Assembly (NCBI GenBank): GCA_020205615.1
Contig: JAINUW010000154.1
Span: 248,001 to 312,000 of the forward strand
DNA: 64,000 nucleotides
Reading direction: 5' to 3'
Source of the DNA: Panax quinquefolius
Lineage: Eukaryota > Streptophyta > Magnoliopsida > Apiales > Araliaceae
Shown one piece after another: positions 36,580 to 47,756 of the stretch. The position numbers and the translations under genes were made by a program. A model generated the notes under the pieces. That model worked only from the letters and a program-made list of their open reading frames with translations. It had not been told where the DNA came from and made no database searches. Each line of letters starts with the position of its first letter. Position 1 is the stretch's first letter.

Positions 36580-37620
36580 TTAATTTGATGTTCGGTTGAG
36601 CCACACGCTAAACATCCCTTGATCTTTTTTGGCTTTGGGCAGTTGGGTGAAATGTGACCTTTTGGCGCATGATTGTAGCGGCACGACGCGCCTTCCAAAG
36701 ATTCCCTTGATGGTTTTTCCTATATTTCGGGCAAGCTTCACTTCTTTTCTTAAACCCTCCTTATAACTTTTTGGTGGTGATGCTTGATTGTTCATATTCT
36801 TTGTTGTTGTTATTGTTGTTTTTGCGATTATCCCATTTCCTCTTTCCCAGATGGCTTCCACCACTGGTATTTCCTCCACGAGTTTCTCCCCGGACATTCT
36901 TGTTTTTTTTCTCCTTGTTGTACTGGCTTAATGCCTCACTACCTCCCTCAGCAATTATTGCCTTCTCCAATAATGTGGCGAACGAGTCGACTTGAAGGAC
37001 CAAAACCTTGTTGAACAACCAAGGTTTTATCTGAGTTCGAAGCGTCGAGCTTTTCTTTCTTTGGTGTCTACTTGATGTATTGAAAATCGTGCGAGTTCAT
37101 TGAATTTGGTCGCGTACTGCATCACCGTCATCTCTCCTTGTTTTAGTTCTAGAAATTTTACCTCCATCCTATCCTCCATGATCTTCGGGAAGTAATTCTT
37201 GAAGAACAAAGTCTTAAACCTTTCCCAGTTTATAGTTCCTTCTCCCGCCCTTTGTTGATTTGCTTCACACTAATAGTTTGCTTCACCCGTCATCATATAT
37301 GTAGCGAACATGGTTTTCTGGTCTTCACCCACACGAACAATGGCAAAGGCTTTCTCCATTTCTTTGATCCACGTCTGTGCTACGATAGGATCAGTAGTAC
37401 CTATGAATTCAGGAGGTCCTACACTCCTAAAGTCCTTCAAGTTTACAACTGAAGATGCTTGGGGAATGGGTGGTATTGGTTCATTTCTTCCCCTAAGAGC
37501 TTTCCCTAACAAATCTACAAGCCTCTGTATGGTATCTACTTGTCCTCTCTCATCATTAACCGACTCTTCCGGTATAGTTGTTCTACGTCTAGGCGGTATT
37601 TTTATGCATCACAAAACTTT
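36580..37620 (-). pseudogene. gag: Tekay-like gag, broken
   Basis: The capsid portion spans 37027-37512 in two phases: PPEFIGTTDPIVAQTWIKEMEKAF, then FFKNYFPKIMEDRMEVKFLELKQGEMTVMQYA and KFNELARF, which is the retrotransposon gag core. A downstream asparagine/lysine-rich part is at 36761-37018. A nucleocapsid part lies near 36600-36700, where another phase reads GHISPNCPKPKK and CLACGSTEH, remnants of zinc knuckles whose first cysteine pattern is damaged. Frameshifts near 37020 and 36800 and an in-frame stop near 37270 disable it. No clear start codon remains near 37620. Confidence 0.85.
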
Positions 37621-37934
37621 CATTTTTATTATCTTGTTTTATTATTTAAATATTTCTCAAATAAAAAGAAATAACATTTTATAACACATTTATGAAATAA
37701 GATTATTTATATTCATATGCCAAATTGTTACTTTACATGATTATCTCTAGCATACTTCTATGAATGACAACATGTATCCCCTAATATCACACAAGACGGG
37801 GACAACCACTAACATTCTACCCCTCTAACATTTTTCAAAAGTTCGGGGTTTACAACTATCTCATCACATGTTACATAAAAGACTGAGATTACAATAACAA
37901 GTTATACATCACATAAATGGAAATACTACAACTA
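37621..37934. other. Spacer between gag and ORF0 of the Tekay-like element
   Basis: AT-rich sequence of about 310 bp with no gene or recognisable signal. Confidence 0.5.
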
Positions 37935-38763
37935 CTAAATTCTAACACCTAGACTCAATCTAACATCCCAAGCTCCACAGCGCTCTGGTACTCTCTCTGA
38001 GTAATGTGCACCACCAAATCTCTGCTTATGGTGTGCCGAGTTTGTCCCTGCTCTGCCGGGTAATAATTTATCCCCCTCAATCAACCTCTCCATGGTCGTG
38101 CGCACCGCATAGCCCATCTTGTTCATCTTCCTTCTCTTGCACCGCACCTCATCTTCTAGATCATTAGACATATCATTGGCTTCCTCCCACTTCTCCTCGA
38201 AATGGATCATATCCATTACTTCTATCTCTATCTGATTATGAAGAGCTTCCTTTTCTGTCCTCTCGCTCAACTCCCTCTACTCCATCTCTTCCAACTTCCC
38301 TGCCAGCTCTACATTCCTAGCCACCGTCTTGTGAAACAAAGTCCCCATCTAGATCCGAGCCTCCTTGCAGTTAGCAATCTCCACCTCCATCTCCTGCATC
38401 ACTAACTTTCTCTAATGGTCCTCGTCCCTTAGCTTCTAGAAATCGGACTCCCTTTCCCCAGCCTCAGACTCTAACTCCTCAACTCTGCACCCTAACTCCA
38501 AAATTGTCTCCTCATACTCTCCCAACATTCGATCCTCGAAAGTAGCCTCGTCGAAATCCTCCATGGGCTCAGTCTCTTCCTTCATAGGCTCCTCCTCTAG
38601 ATCAGACTCCTCGGGTAATGGCTCCATCTCCTCTTCCTCATCATCATCATCGACAGAGGGCTACTACCGATATAGGCTCTGCTATCAATGGTGCCTCATA
38701 TACCACGTGTATGTCATGTGGCTCCTCCTCTACTACTCGTCTAGGTCCTCCCATGTCAGTCAT
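37935..38763 (-). pseudogene. Extra upstream ORF (ORF0) of the Tekay-like element, coiled coil, broken
   Basis: About 275 codons start at an ATG at 38761-38763 (MTDMGGPRRVVEEE) and end at 37935. The middle part is strongly acidic (EPLPEESDLEEEPMKEETE, 38436-38627). It is followed by heptad-rich stretches (LGCRVEELESEAGERE; MDMIHFEEKWEEANDMSN) that look like a coiled coil. Stops near 38648, 38437 and 38275 break it. It lies between the primer site and gag on the same strand, so it belongs to the retroelement. I know of no function. Similar small acidic coiled-coil ORFs precede gag in some plant gypsy elements. Confidence 0.65.
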
Positions 38764-38972
38764 TCCTACAACCACCAACATAAGACAAAACAAACAACAA
38801 CTCCATTAGAATGTTAAATAAACATAAGTTCATTATATATATTGAAGTTATATTCCATAACACACTAAGTCTGTCTCTAAAAAAACTCTACATGAGTTTC
38901 ATCCCTCTCTATCTTCTAAGTTCTTCTAAGTTATAATCTAAGTACTCTCACTCCTAAGGTTTATAACTACAA
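38764..38972 (-). other. Tekay-like element leader
   Basis: About 200 bp of non-coding leader between primer site and ORF0. Confidence 0.5.
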
Positions 38973-38984
38973 CTTTGATATCAA
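38973..38984 (-). other. Primer binding site of the Tekay-like element (degenerate)
   Basis: The minus strand reads TTGATATCAAAG, a decayed form of TGGTATCA(G/A)AG used with initiator tRNA-Met. It lies four bases from the LTR boundary at 38989. Confidence 0.6.
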
Positions 38985-38988
38985 CTCG

Positions 38989-40807
38989 TGACGCCCCCAA
39001 ATTCGCATATTTCATATCTCGAATTTGGTTCATCACGTCTAATAATACTAATATCATGTTAAAATCATCAACAATGAAAATAATAGAATAATTTACATTG
39101 ATATAATATAAATATTCGTGTCCCAATGTACCATAACTGTTACTACAACAATCTAGTGATTAAATGTAAACATAATTTAATCATCCTTAATACATCATAA
39201 TAAGCATAACAATAATAATAGTACTTCTACACTTAAAGGACTAAGCTATTCTGTAGCCTTGCCCTTTCCTTTGTCCTTTCTTGATGTACCGTTGGGCTCT
39301 GCCTTAACTGTAATGTTTTTAGGGAAGCAAGAATGAGCAATAAGTTTGCCCATCAAATAATATAGCAATAGGAATAAGTAGTTATAACGTTTGAATCTTC
39401 AAAGGTATAACATTAATTTTTAGTTCAAGGATAACAAGAATATCAATAGTTTTTAATAAATGTCGCTATAGACTGAAGGATATCAACAAAATCTCAAAGT
39501 CTATTCATTTCAAGGTTCAATAAGAATGAACATTGAAAGCAAATACTAAGGACTAAGAACTCTTACTAGAATTAATAGTATTACAACGCAATCCAATATA
39601 AACGAGTACAACAAGTGATCATCTTAAAGTACCCACGTTATGCAAAACATTTAAACATGCTAGTATGTGCGCACGTTGGTCCCCCGATAATTATATAATT
39701 TTCCCCTTCAATGAGGGTTGTTCATCTCAGTAGATTTACGAGAGTCCGCACTAAGTCAATTGGTTTGGATAGCTTTCTAACACATGATAATAGTCTAGCC
39801 GAATCAAAGGCTTAGACAACTTTTATAATGCCTATAAGAATGATAAGTTCAATACTTGCAACAACGTCAAGGTATACAAATGATTTTCAAATAATAATAG
39901 ACATTTTCTCGATATAAATATGGTTGACATGGCAACAATTTGGATTATAGAATATATACAGTGTAAGAATTAGGAAACTTGTGTAATCATAGATTCCTTG
40001 CATGAAATAAATGCATACGTTAGGATACTTGCATCAAAGAGATAAGGTTTAGATACTTGCATCAAAGAGATAAGGTTTGGAAACTTGCCTTTAGTGTTGA
40101 TTGCCACTTATAGCGTAAAATCTCCTCTAGGAACTATATTATCCTATTTAGGTATGTATAGGTATTCATTAGTCATACACACCTTGACATATATATCCAC
40201 ATGTATTTATCACACATCTAAATTCATGTAGGCTACACACAGTCAAACTCATAGATGTATAATTCACATTGTTCTTACTTTTTAAAAATCTTTAGGAACA
40301 TTTTTAAATCTCTTATACTCATCTCATATGTGAAATATTACTTAAGTTACTCATTCCAGTTTAAGTTGTTTCACAAATACATGTTAAAGAACCTTTAAGC
40401 TAAGTTTGGCCCCTTCTATTCACTTTCGACAAATGTTAAATTTACTCACAATTTCCATTTTACAAATTCAAAAGAGTTCATTATATAGTTACTAAGCATA
40501 GCGTTCATTAAACCACATAACATTGCCGGAAAACCTCTTTCTACGCATGCTTGCATATATTAGATTTATTTGTATGTAATTAGTATAACTCTCTACTTAG
40601 AACTCTTTTAGTTCATGCTTGCATAGTTTATAACATGTTTAACTAAATGTGCGAATATGTCGGTTATCTCTAGAGGCATAAAACATCCTATCATAGTTAT
40701 TCAAAAGATCATAATACAAGTCATAGATTTTTTAACTCAATTGGTTTTCGAATCTTAAAATTTCATGAAAATTAACTAAGCATGCAAAGTATGTTGAATT
40801 CACATTT
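38989..40807 (-). mobile_element. 5' LTR of the Tekay-like element, interrupted
   Basis: The LTR begins TGACGCCCCCAAATTCGC on the plus strand (its 3' end on the minus strand). It is AT-rich and non-coding, with a GTTGGTCCCCCGATAATTAT segment at about 39676 of a kind also seen at 60610. It is cut at 40807 by the CACTA element, whose TTT duplication is at 40805-40807, and presumably continues at 54291. The outer LTR end is not identified. Confidence 0.65.
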
Positions 40808-41300
40808 CACTACACCAAAAATGGCCTCTAGCGAAAGAAATTTTGTGAAGGAATTTATTCCTTCACATGAGGAGTTGTTTAGCGAAGGAACAGTGAAGGA
40901 AAAAAGTATACTGACAATATAGTTATTAGCGAAAGAAACATTCTTCATAATTTATTTTTTTTCCTCGCAAAATTGGGGCGATAGAAAGATTTTTTGGAGC
41001 CAATTTAGAATGAAAATTTATGAGAAAAAATCTATTTAATGAAGGAATTATTACTCACTATATATCATTATTTAGAATTTTTTTTAGAGGAATAAAATTG
41101 GTCGCTATCTTGTTATAAATAATTTTTTTGAATTAATTGTGGTGAAAATAAATACCTTAAATTTTTTACAATAGTAAATTTAATGTTAATAACACTTTTT
41201 AAGTAACTTACAATATTAACTAATTATTTTAATAAACTATAAAGTAAATAACTTTACACTATGTTAAACTTAAAATTTCTCCATAAAAATTTATTTTTAT
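40808..41300 (+). repeat. CACTA left terminal and subterminal region
   Basis: The terminal inverted repeat is followed by GAAGGA-type subterminal motifs (TTGTGAAGGAATTTATTCC, TTTAGCGAAGGAACAG). The first roughly 450 bp recur at 45574-46030. Confidence 0.8.
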
Positions 41301-41330
41301 GATCATAATTAAATAAAGTTAAAGTTAAGT

Positions 41331-41517
41331 AAAATAAAATTAAATAATCCAAAAGACTTTAAATTTTATTTTAAGTATATAATATTAATTTTAAAAAGTC
41401 TTTTGGAGATTAATTTAAAGTAACTTTATTTTTTGGTATTGTATTTAATATTCAGTTAAATAACAATTTGCGAGGGTTTTAATTAAGAAAGACTTTTGGA
41501 TTATTTAATTTTATTTT
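41331..41517. repeat. Inverted repeat, 28 bp arms
   Basis: 41331-41358 (AAAATAAAATTAAATAATCC then AAAAGACT) is the reverse complement of 41490-41517. The spacer is about 130 bp and contains a further AAGTCTTTTGG. It may be a small inverted-repeat element or a hairpin. Confidence 0.6.
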
Positions 41518-42378
41518 TAATTAGTTCAGTACTAAACCATAAAAAAATCAAAAAAACCTAACTTTATTTATTTGAAGTACAGTACCGTGCTTGTTTCACA
41601 AAAAAAGAGAGTAGAGTAGTGTGTGTGACTACATATTATTGTTCAGATGTTTTTTTGCGAGAGATAAAATTCGCCGCTGTTTTGTTTTATGTAAATTTTT
41701 TAGAATTAATTGTGGTGAATATAAATTATAATATAAATACATTAATTTTTTTACACTAATAAATTTACTTTTAATAACAGTAACTTATAATATCGACTAT
41801 TTTTTTAAGTAGTCTATATGCACAAAAACCCTCCCATTTTTCCCCTAAATCATTTCTGTATTTTTGCTCCCATTTTTCCTTCCAAATCTTCAGTACTCTC
41901 TCTCATGTACTCTAGTTACTCTTATTCTCTGGCTCTCCTCTAGGACCCAAATCATTTTCTACCGCTCGCTACTCGATCAGCCGCTCTAGTATCGTCTGTC
42001 GCTCGGTACTCGATCACCTATTCGTCATCTTCTACTCGGATTGGCCACAATTTTTTGAATCGTGAAACCATAGGCATCGGACTATCGCTTCTCATCTCGG
42101 CACTTCCGGTCGGATGGTAAGTTGTAACAAAAAAAATAGTTCATTTCCAAATATACTTAATTGTTTTTAATTGTAGGAACATATATTTTTCCTCTTTTTT
42201 TCATAGTATAGATTTACAATTTAGGATATGTTTGTTTCAAAGTGAATAATGGAACTTTTATTAATATGAACTTTTATTCCTTCTAAAAATGATTGAATTT
42301 CACTCCCATTTCAAAGAATTTCAATATATATAAAAAATTGCAATTCTAGCAAAAAGAAAACACTCTACGAGGAAAAAG

Positions 42379-42504
42379 ATGTCGTTAGTTTACCGGTGGA
42401 GGAGCTTCTATGAGGAAGAAGATCGACCGGAGAAGCCCCGGAGATATGGTATCACTGAAATGAGGGGCCCCAATTACACTCTCTTATCCCAAAATCTCCT
42501 TCAA
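42379..42504 (+). pseudogene. HSA32: Captured exon of HSA32 (heat-stress-associated 32)
   Basis: HSA32 is a plant protein related to phosphosulfolactate synthase and needed for long-term acquired thermotolerance. The 42-codon frame starts at ATG and contains YRWRSFYEEEDRPEKPRRYG and ITEMRGPNYTLLSQNLLQ, the characteristic N-terminus of the family. It stops exactly at a splice donor (GTAAGA, 42505). The upstream 41820-42378 has a pyrimidine-rich, leader-like composition and may be captured 5' UTR and intron. The rest of the roughly 280-residue protein is missing. I infer transduplication by the CACTA element. Confidence 0.8.
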
Positions 42505-43876
42505 GTAAGAACTACTATTTATTTTTTCTTTCTTTTTCTGTTACAATTATGTGAATATTTAATTTATTTCAGATTATTGTATTTTCTAAGGTTCTTTTGT
42601 CAAGTTTAAGTTTTGGATCTTTTTCTGATTGTTGTATATTGTAAAGGTGGAAATGTAGGTTTCATGTTCTAGAAAGGTAAACTAAAAATAAATTGGAAGA
42701 ATAGGATTCTACTTACCCATAAATTATCACACACACTTAGAGGTCATTGGATTCCTGAAAAAACTAACTCTGGTTCAATTTTCTGATATGAGTGACATAA
42801 CAAATTTGAGGTAGTAGTTATTTTACTAGTGGCTGCATTGATGCTACCTAATTTATAACTATATTATGTGTAGTGTACATGATGCGATTCAATTTTGAGA
42901 TATGGCTTTACTTATTCAATATTTAAAATTATGTTTTTATGCTTCCTTAAGTTTGGCCTTACTGTTTAGATTCGAGTTATGGCATGTGAAGTGTTCCCTA
43001 TAGTCATCGAGTTTGTATAACAGTTTTTACCATTCAGTTTAAATGTATAATACTAAATGTTATGAAGTGTTCATTGAGGCAAAGCATATGCAGTGTACAT
43101 GCTGGACACATTACATTATAGTTAATTGTGCACGGAATTAAACAATTCCAGCTTTTAGATGGAGAAATATTGTGGGGTTTTATAAAATAATGTATATCAT
43201 AGTTGGGTCTCTATAGGGAAAGTAGGGCATTGGAATGGGAACTATGATTTGGTAGGTATGGTTAATTTAACAAGATAATAAGATCAGCGCGCCTCTAACC
43301 AAAAGGTATAATACTGGACAAAAAGAAGCAACTTGAATGTCCAAAAGAAAGTAACCTAGGACTTAGATTTCTAGGTCAATATTTAGAAACTTCTGAAGCG
43401 GATGATACGAGCTCTTTCTTGACAATGTAACCCTATTTCATTGAACCTTATCACTAAATTAAACCCTTAGCATTTGGGGATTGCTCAAATATATTGGCTA
43501 TGAAGTTTATATGCATGTTCTCAAATGTATGTCTATCCTTTTTGTAGAAATGATTAAATCGACTTATTTTCCTTGGACTCTAGATGTGAGAATGAACACT
43601 TTAAGGTACGGTGACATTGCTGAGTTCATGTGCTTCAAGTTTGTGTGGAAATGATTGTTTAGAATCTCCTTTTTGTAGAAATTAGTGTGTAGATTAAACT
43701 TGATATGTCTTGAACCATTCATAAATCAATTCAAAATGATAAGTCCCTAGGACTGTAAATTCCTGTGTCTTTCAGACTTCAAGTCTTAGTGTAAAAGATA
43801 ACAGACATTGTTTTGAGTGGGGCATATAGAATAGGTCAACATCTCACCGATCGACCATTGCTAATTCTCGCCGCAT
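42505..43876 (+). other. Intron-like sequence, no gene seen
   Basis: AT-rich sequence between the HSA32 exon and the next captured exon. I recognise nothing in it. Confidence 0.5.
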
Positions 43877-44230
43877 GATGTTAGGGAAGAGAGGGAGCAG
43901 TTTTATGAGGCTAATGATCAGATTGTTTCGCACTTGAAAACAAGGGTCTGTACTTTCTTTTTCCTTTTATCTATGTTTGTAACACTCTTAACTTGTTTTT
44001 TGAGTTAAATTAATTACTTTAATGTTTTGTTGAGCACATGTAGTATAGACCATGTTCAATTTTCATGCGACTTTCAAATTAATATTTTTTATATTAGGAA
44101 GATGAGCTGTCAAGATCCATGGGATCATGTACACTAGAAGCAGATGTTCTTCATACTTGGATCAATTTCTTGGAAGATACTTGGGTTCTACAATCCACAA
44201 ATACAGAGACTAAAGAGAAGGAGGTCACGT
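43877..44230 (+). pseudogene. Captured two-exon fragment of an unidentified coiled-coil-like protein
   Basis: Exon 43877-43945 reads DVREEREQFYEANDQIVSHL then KTR, ending before GTCTGT. After an intron with a TATTAG acceptor (44097), exon 44098 to about 44230 reads EDELSRSMGSCTLEADVLHT, then WINFLEDTWVLQS and TETKEKEV. The two exons are in compatible phase and read like a helical, charged plant protein. I do not recognise the family with certainty. The composition and clean splice borders distinguish it from surrounding noise. Confidence 0.6.
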
Positions 44231-44651
44231 ATGTTTTGAGCTCCCATCTAATTATGCACTATATTCTCTTTGTTACAATTGAATTACTCTGACATCTGGA
44301 TCACCCAATGATAATAGTTTAACACCGACAAAACTTTTCAATATCCATTGGAATAACTACCATATCACTGCTTGTTGGCTTGTAAGTGTTTAGAATATAA
44401 AAACATTAATGGTGTTTCTATTTTGAGTTACCTTTCTTAAAAATTCATTTATAGTTCCTTCATTTCAACAAGATTTGGTGTGAGGGGCCATACACATTAA
44501 ATATGCCAGGATTTTTGGTTGTTGTATTCTAGGGCTATGCGGTTCTGCTGCTGTCGTGTGGGTCTGCTTGCTGCTCCTGGGTTTTGTCTACTGAATTTGG
44601 TTATTTTGTTGTGACTGGGCGTGCTGCTGTTTTGGGATTTGAACTCACAGG
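44231..44651 (+). other. Spacer with GT/GC-richer patch
   Basis: Non-coding. A patch at 44525-44650 is rich in CTGCTG/TTTGG words and resembles another at 45370-45540. Its origin is unknown. Confidence 0.4.
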
Positions 44652-45290
44652 TACAATGATAGATATGTGCTTGAGCTTTATTTTAAGCCATTCAATGTAA
44701 CATTTCCTCGACCAACACGGTCTTCATCTATTGGCAATGGGGTTCAATTCCTCAACCATCGCATATCTTCTGTTATGTTTCGTAAAAAAGATAATATGGA
44801 ACCTCTCCTTGAATTTCTTCGCACACACAAAAATGACGAACATGTAAGTCTACCTATCCTATAGATATTTTTAACAATCATGTTCAACTATTACATACTA
44901 TGATACTGATGCTGACTAATTCTTTTAGAACAACCTATAATTATTTCTTTTCTTCCTACTTGACTCATCGTTCCATGGAGTACAATTTTTTTTATCTTGT
45001 CATAAATCATAATTTATTATAGCTAATGTTGTTTATTTATCTTAATGTAATCACACCAGTTTTAACACTTTAGTCCATCCTTATGAGCCATAAATGACCA
45101 AATAGTATTTCATTTTTATTTGAATAACAGGTCCAAAAATAAGGTATAAGTTTTAATTGTGTTTGTCTATGTTTTTTAGGCAATGATGCTCAATGATCTG
45201 AGACAATATTTGGAGTTCAATTTACTTTGGCCAGGGCAAAGGATTATCTTTCAAACTTTCAAAATTTTAACCAGATGTACCATATTCTAA
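44652..45290 (+). pseudogene. Captured sucrose synthase fragment (SUS5/6/7-like), two exons
   Basis: Sucrose synthase reversibly splits sucrose to UDP-glucose and fructose. Exon 44652-44843 reads [20 protein letters not shown], then [18 protein letters not shown] and [13 protein letters not shown]. This matches the N-terminal regulatory region of the SUS6-type branch and ends at donor GTAAGT. A later exon starts at 45180 (AMMLND), loses the frame through a small deletion, then shows ARAKDYLSNF and, in another phase, PDVPYSKFEYV. No glycosyltransferase domain follows. It is a short, frame-damaged capture. Confidence 0.82.
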
Positions 45291-45573
45291 GTTTGAATAT
45301 GTGTAAGTGTCTATCTAGCACTTTGTTTTAGTTTTTACTCCGGTAATAAGCAATATGTTTGTTTTAGTTTTTTTCTTGCAGTTCTTTTCTCTTTGTTGGG
45401 TTATATTCTCTTTGCTACCTTAGCTTTGCTGCAGTTGGGCTCTTTGCTGGCCATTCCTGTCTTGGTTCTGCAGGTTCGGGGTATGCTGCTGTTATAGCCT
45501 CTTTGGCTTGTTTGGGCTCCTGCAATGGTGCGACAAGTCTTGTTGTTATTCTTATTATATATTGTCTTCACTA
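45291..45573 (+). other. T/G-rich spacer
   Basis: Sequence with repeated TTTGCT/GCTGCTG words, similar in style to 44525-44650 and 52900-53540. No gene. Confidence 0.4.
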
Positions 45574-46030
45574 TACTACACCAAAATGGCCTCTATCGAA
45601 GGAAATTTTGTGAAGGAATTTATTCCTTCACATGAGGAGTTGTTTAGCGAAGGAGCAGTGAAGAAAAAAAAGTATAGTGACAATATAGTTATTAATGAAA
45701 AAACATCCTTCACAATTTATATTTTTTTCCTCGCAAAATTTGGGCGATAGAAAGATTTTTGGAGCCAATTTATGATGAAACTTTGAAAGGAAAAAATCTA
45801 TTTAGTGAAGGAATTATTACTTACTATATATCATTATTCAGAAATTTTTTACGAGGGATAAAATTGGTCACTATCTTGTTCTAAATATTTTTTTTAATTA
45901 ATTGTGGTAAATATAAATACCTTAAAATTTTTACAATAGTAAATTTAATTTTAATAACACTTTTCAAGTAACTTACAATATCAACTATTTATTTTAATAA
46001 ACTATAAAGTAAATAACTTTACATTATGTA
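45574..46030 (+). repeat. Second CACTA left terminus (internal duplicate)
   Basis: TACTACACCAAAATGGCCTC followed by about 450 bp closely matching 40808-41270, including TTGTGAAGGAATTTATTCC. The first base is T where a CACTA end has C. No separate right end was found, so it is either a nested copy that lost its right end or an internal duplication. The 80-codon frame at 45508-45750 crosses the boundary and is not a gene. Confidence 0.75.
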
Positions 46031-46793
46031 ATTATGACTCTTTTTGTGGAACATATTATAAATGTTGAAATATTACTTTTTTTTTATGAAAGAGTTATAT
46101 TTTAATTTGTTATAATTAATTTATAATATTTTAAAATTTAAATTTAGATTTATGTTTATGTTTTTGAAATAATAATTTTACATATAATATTACTTCTAAA
46201 ATATATTTTTTTAAAATGTTATCAAACTCATTTTTTTGGAACAAAGTCCCCAAATCAGGAGTTGTTCTGAAAAAAGAGTAAGGCATGAAAGAAAACCAAT
46301 TTGGTTTCTAATGTATGATTTTTCTCATGAGTTTTTAATCCGCAACTCGAAATTTGATTTGTATACCTGCTCACTGCTAAATCACGGACGATTCAAATTT
46401 GATTTGTATACCTCACGCGATCGCTAAATCGCCTCGCTTAGAATATGTCGATCGGGAAAAGGTCACTTTCATTCTCTCTTTGTATATATGCGTGTATCAA
46501 TGTGCTTATCTACATGTGAGAATTTGTATCTATATATAATTATCCATACATCTACACACACACACACACGAATATATTGGTTTGAGGTTTTCATCTTTTA
46601 ACTTTTAGCTTTTCTAGGGTTTATTGTGCCAAACTAATATAACCTGTGAAATTCCCATTTTCATACACACACGAATATCTTTGTTTGTTACCAGGGCTTC
46701 CTTTGCCCTCTTTCAGCATACGTCTTCTCTATTTTAGCTTGTCATAATTGATGGTCGTAGTTTAAAGAAATAGTTGGAGTGGGACAATATTTT
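46031..46793 (+). other. Non-coding with CA microsatellite
   Basis: AT-rich, then leader-like sequence. It includes a short (CA)n run at 46554-46569 and a local duplication of a CAAATTTGATTTGTATACCT-like block near 46340-46415. Possibly captured 5' flank of the next fragment. Confidence 0.4.
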
Positions 46794-47035
46794 AGCTATG
46801 AAGATGCTGTAGAAATTGCTAGATATATCTGGTTCAATAAGGTCAGTTTTTATTTTCTCTCTCTATATGTATCAATGTATATATATATATATATAAATTG
46901 ATTGTGTTCAATTGGAATTTATTGGGAATTACAGGTTGATGTTAATGCTTGGCTTGAAGCATTTAATGCTCATCCCCAAATCAGTTTATCTCCTTCCTTT
47001 GCCCATAAAAGCCCTACCAGTGCTCAATTCAGCCC
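46794..47035 (+). pseudogene. Captured allantoin synthase (TTL) fragment, OHCU decarboxylase domain
   Basis: Plant TTL is the bifunctional enzyme that converts hydroxyisourate to allantoin in purine breakdown. Exon 46794-46841 reads SYEDAVEIARYIWFNK and ends before GTCAGT. The intron contains a (TA)n run. Exon 46935 to about 47035 reads VDVNAWLEAFNAHPQI then SPSFAHKSPTSAQFS. The AxxIWFNxVxVxxWLEAFxAHPQI pattern is the start of the OHCU decarboxylase domain. The rest of that domain and the transthyretin-like domain are missing. The capture ends in a CT/TA microsatellite. Confidence 0.8.
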
Positions 47036-47042
47036 TCCCCCC

Positions 47043-47043
47043 C

Positions 47044-47093
<50 letters not shown>
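47043..47093. repeat. Microsatellite (CT)n(TA)n
   Basis: About ten CT units followed by about fourteen TA units. Confidence 0.9.
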
Positions 47094-47095
<2 letters not shown>

Positions 47096-47756
47096 TATTT
47101 GAAATCCTAATTGCCTAAATTGTATTCCTGATCTATCTTTGTTTTTTTTGTAATTGTGTTGATCAATGGTCTAATGTTGTTGAAGTTGATAATGCTAATG
47201 GCAGAGGAAAGTGCTACTCGTCGTATTGTAAAAGTGTAAATAAATTATAAGACAAGTGAATTCTTAGGTTTAATGTATAGAAGATTTCTTTGTTTAGGGG
47301 GTGTTCAGATACCATAATTTTGTTTAGTGGAAGGAAAAGTTAAAAGAACATTTTGTCAATTAAAGGAGATTATGGAAAAAGTAAAGCATAAGAGTAAAGA
47401 AGTTGGACGGATTGTTGATTTTCTATTTACACCGATTATTCCTTCATATTCTGCCTTTTTCTTAAATTCCAAAAAATTGACATCTTATCTTTGAGATTCT
47501 AATTTTCTTTTTGAAAGTGGATAGTTGACCCCTCAACCTAATATGCGAATTTTCCTGGCAAAAGATTATTACTTATTGCTAGTTCACTTTGTATATTTTA
47601 CTGGCTATATGTAGATTCCAGATTTCATTTATCATTTTCATAAAAGTTTAATAGAGGTTAAATGTCACTTGATCTTGAATTTACTCATAAAACTGTTTGC
47701 AACTTCTTGTGTTCTTTTGAATTTGGTGATAGTCTATCAATATCTGCGTCTTTTGA
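47094..47756 (+). other. Non-coding spacer
   Basis: AT-rich, intron-like. No recognisable gene or signal. Confidence 0.4.

Noticed and set aside
36771..37014. Plus-strand frames antisense to the Tekay-like gag
   Set aside because: They are leucine/phenylalanine/cysteine-rich mirror translations of an asparagine-rich coding stretch.
45508..45750. 80-codon frame starting MFGLLQWCDKSC
   Set aside because: It spans the boundary between a T/G-rich spacer and a CACTA terminus, and the repeated terminus at 40808 does not keep it.
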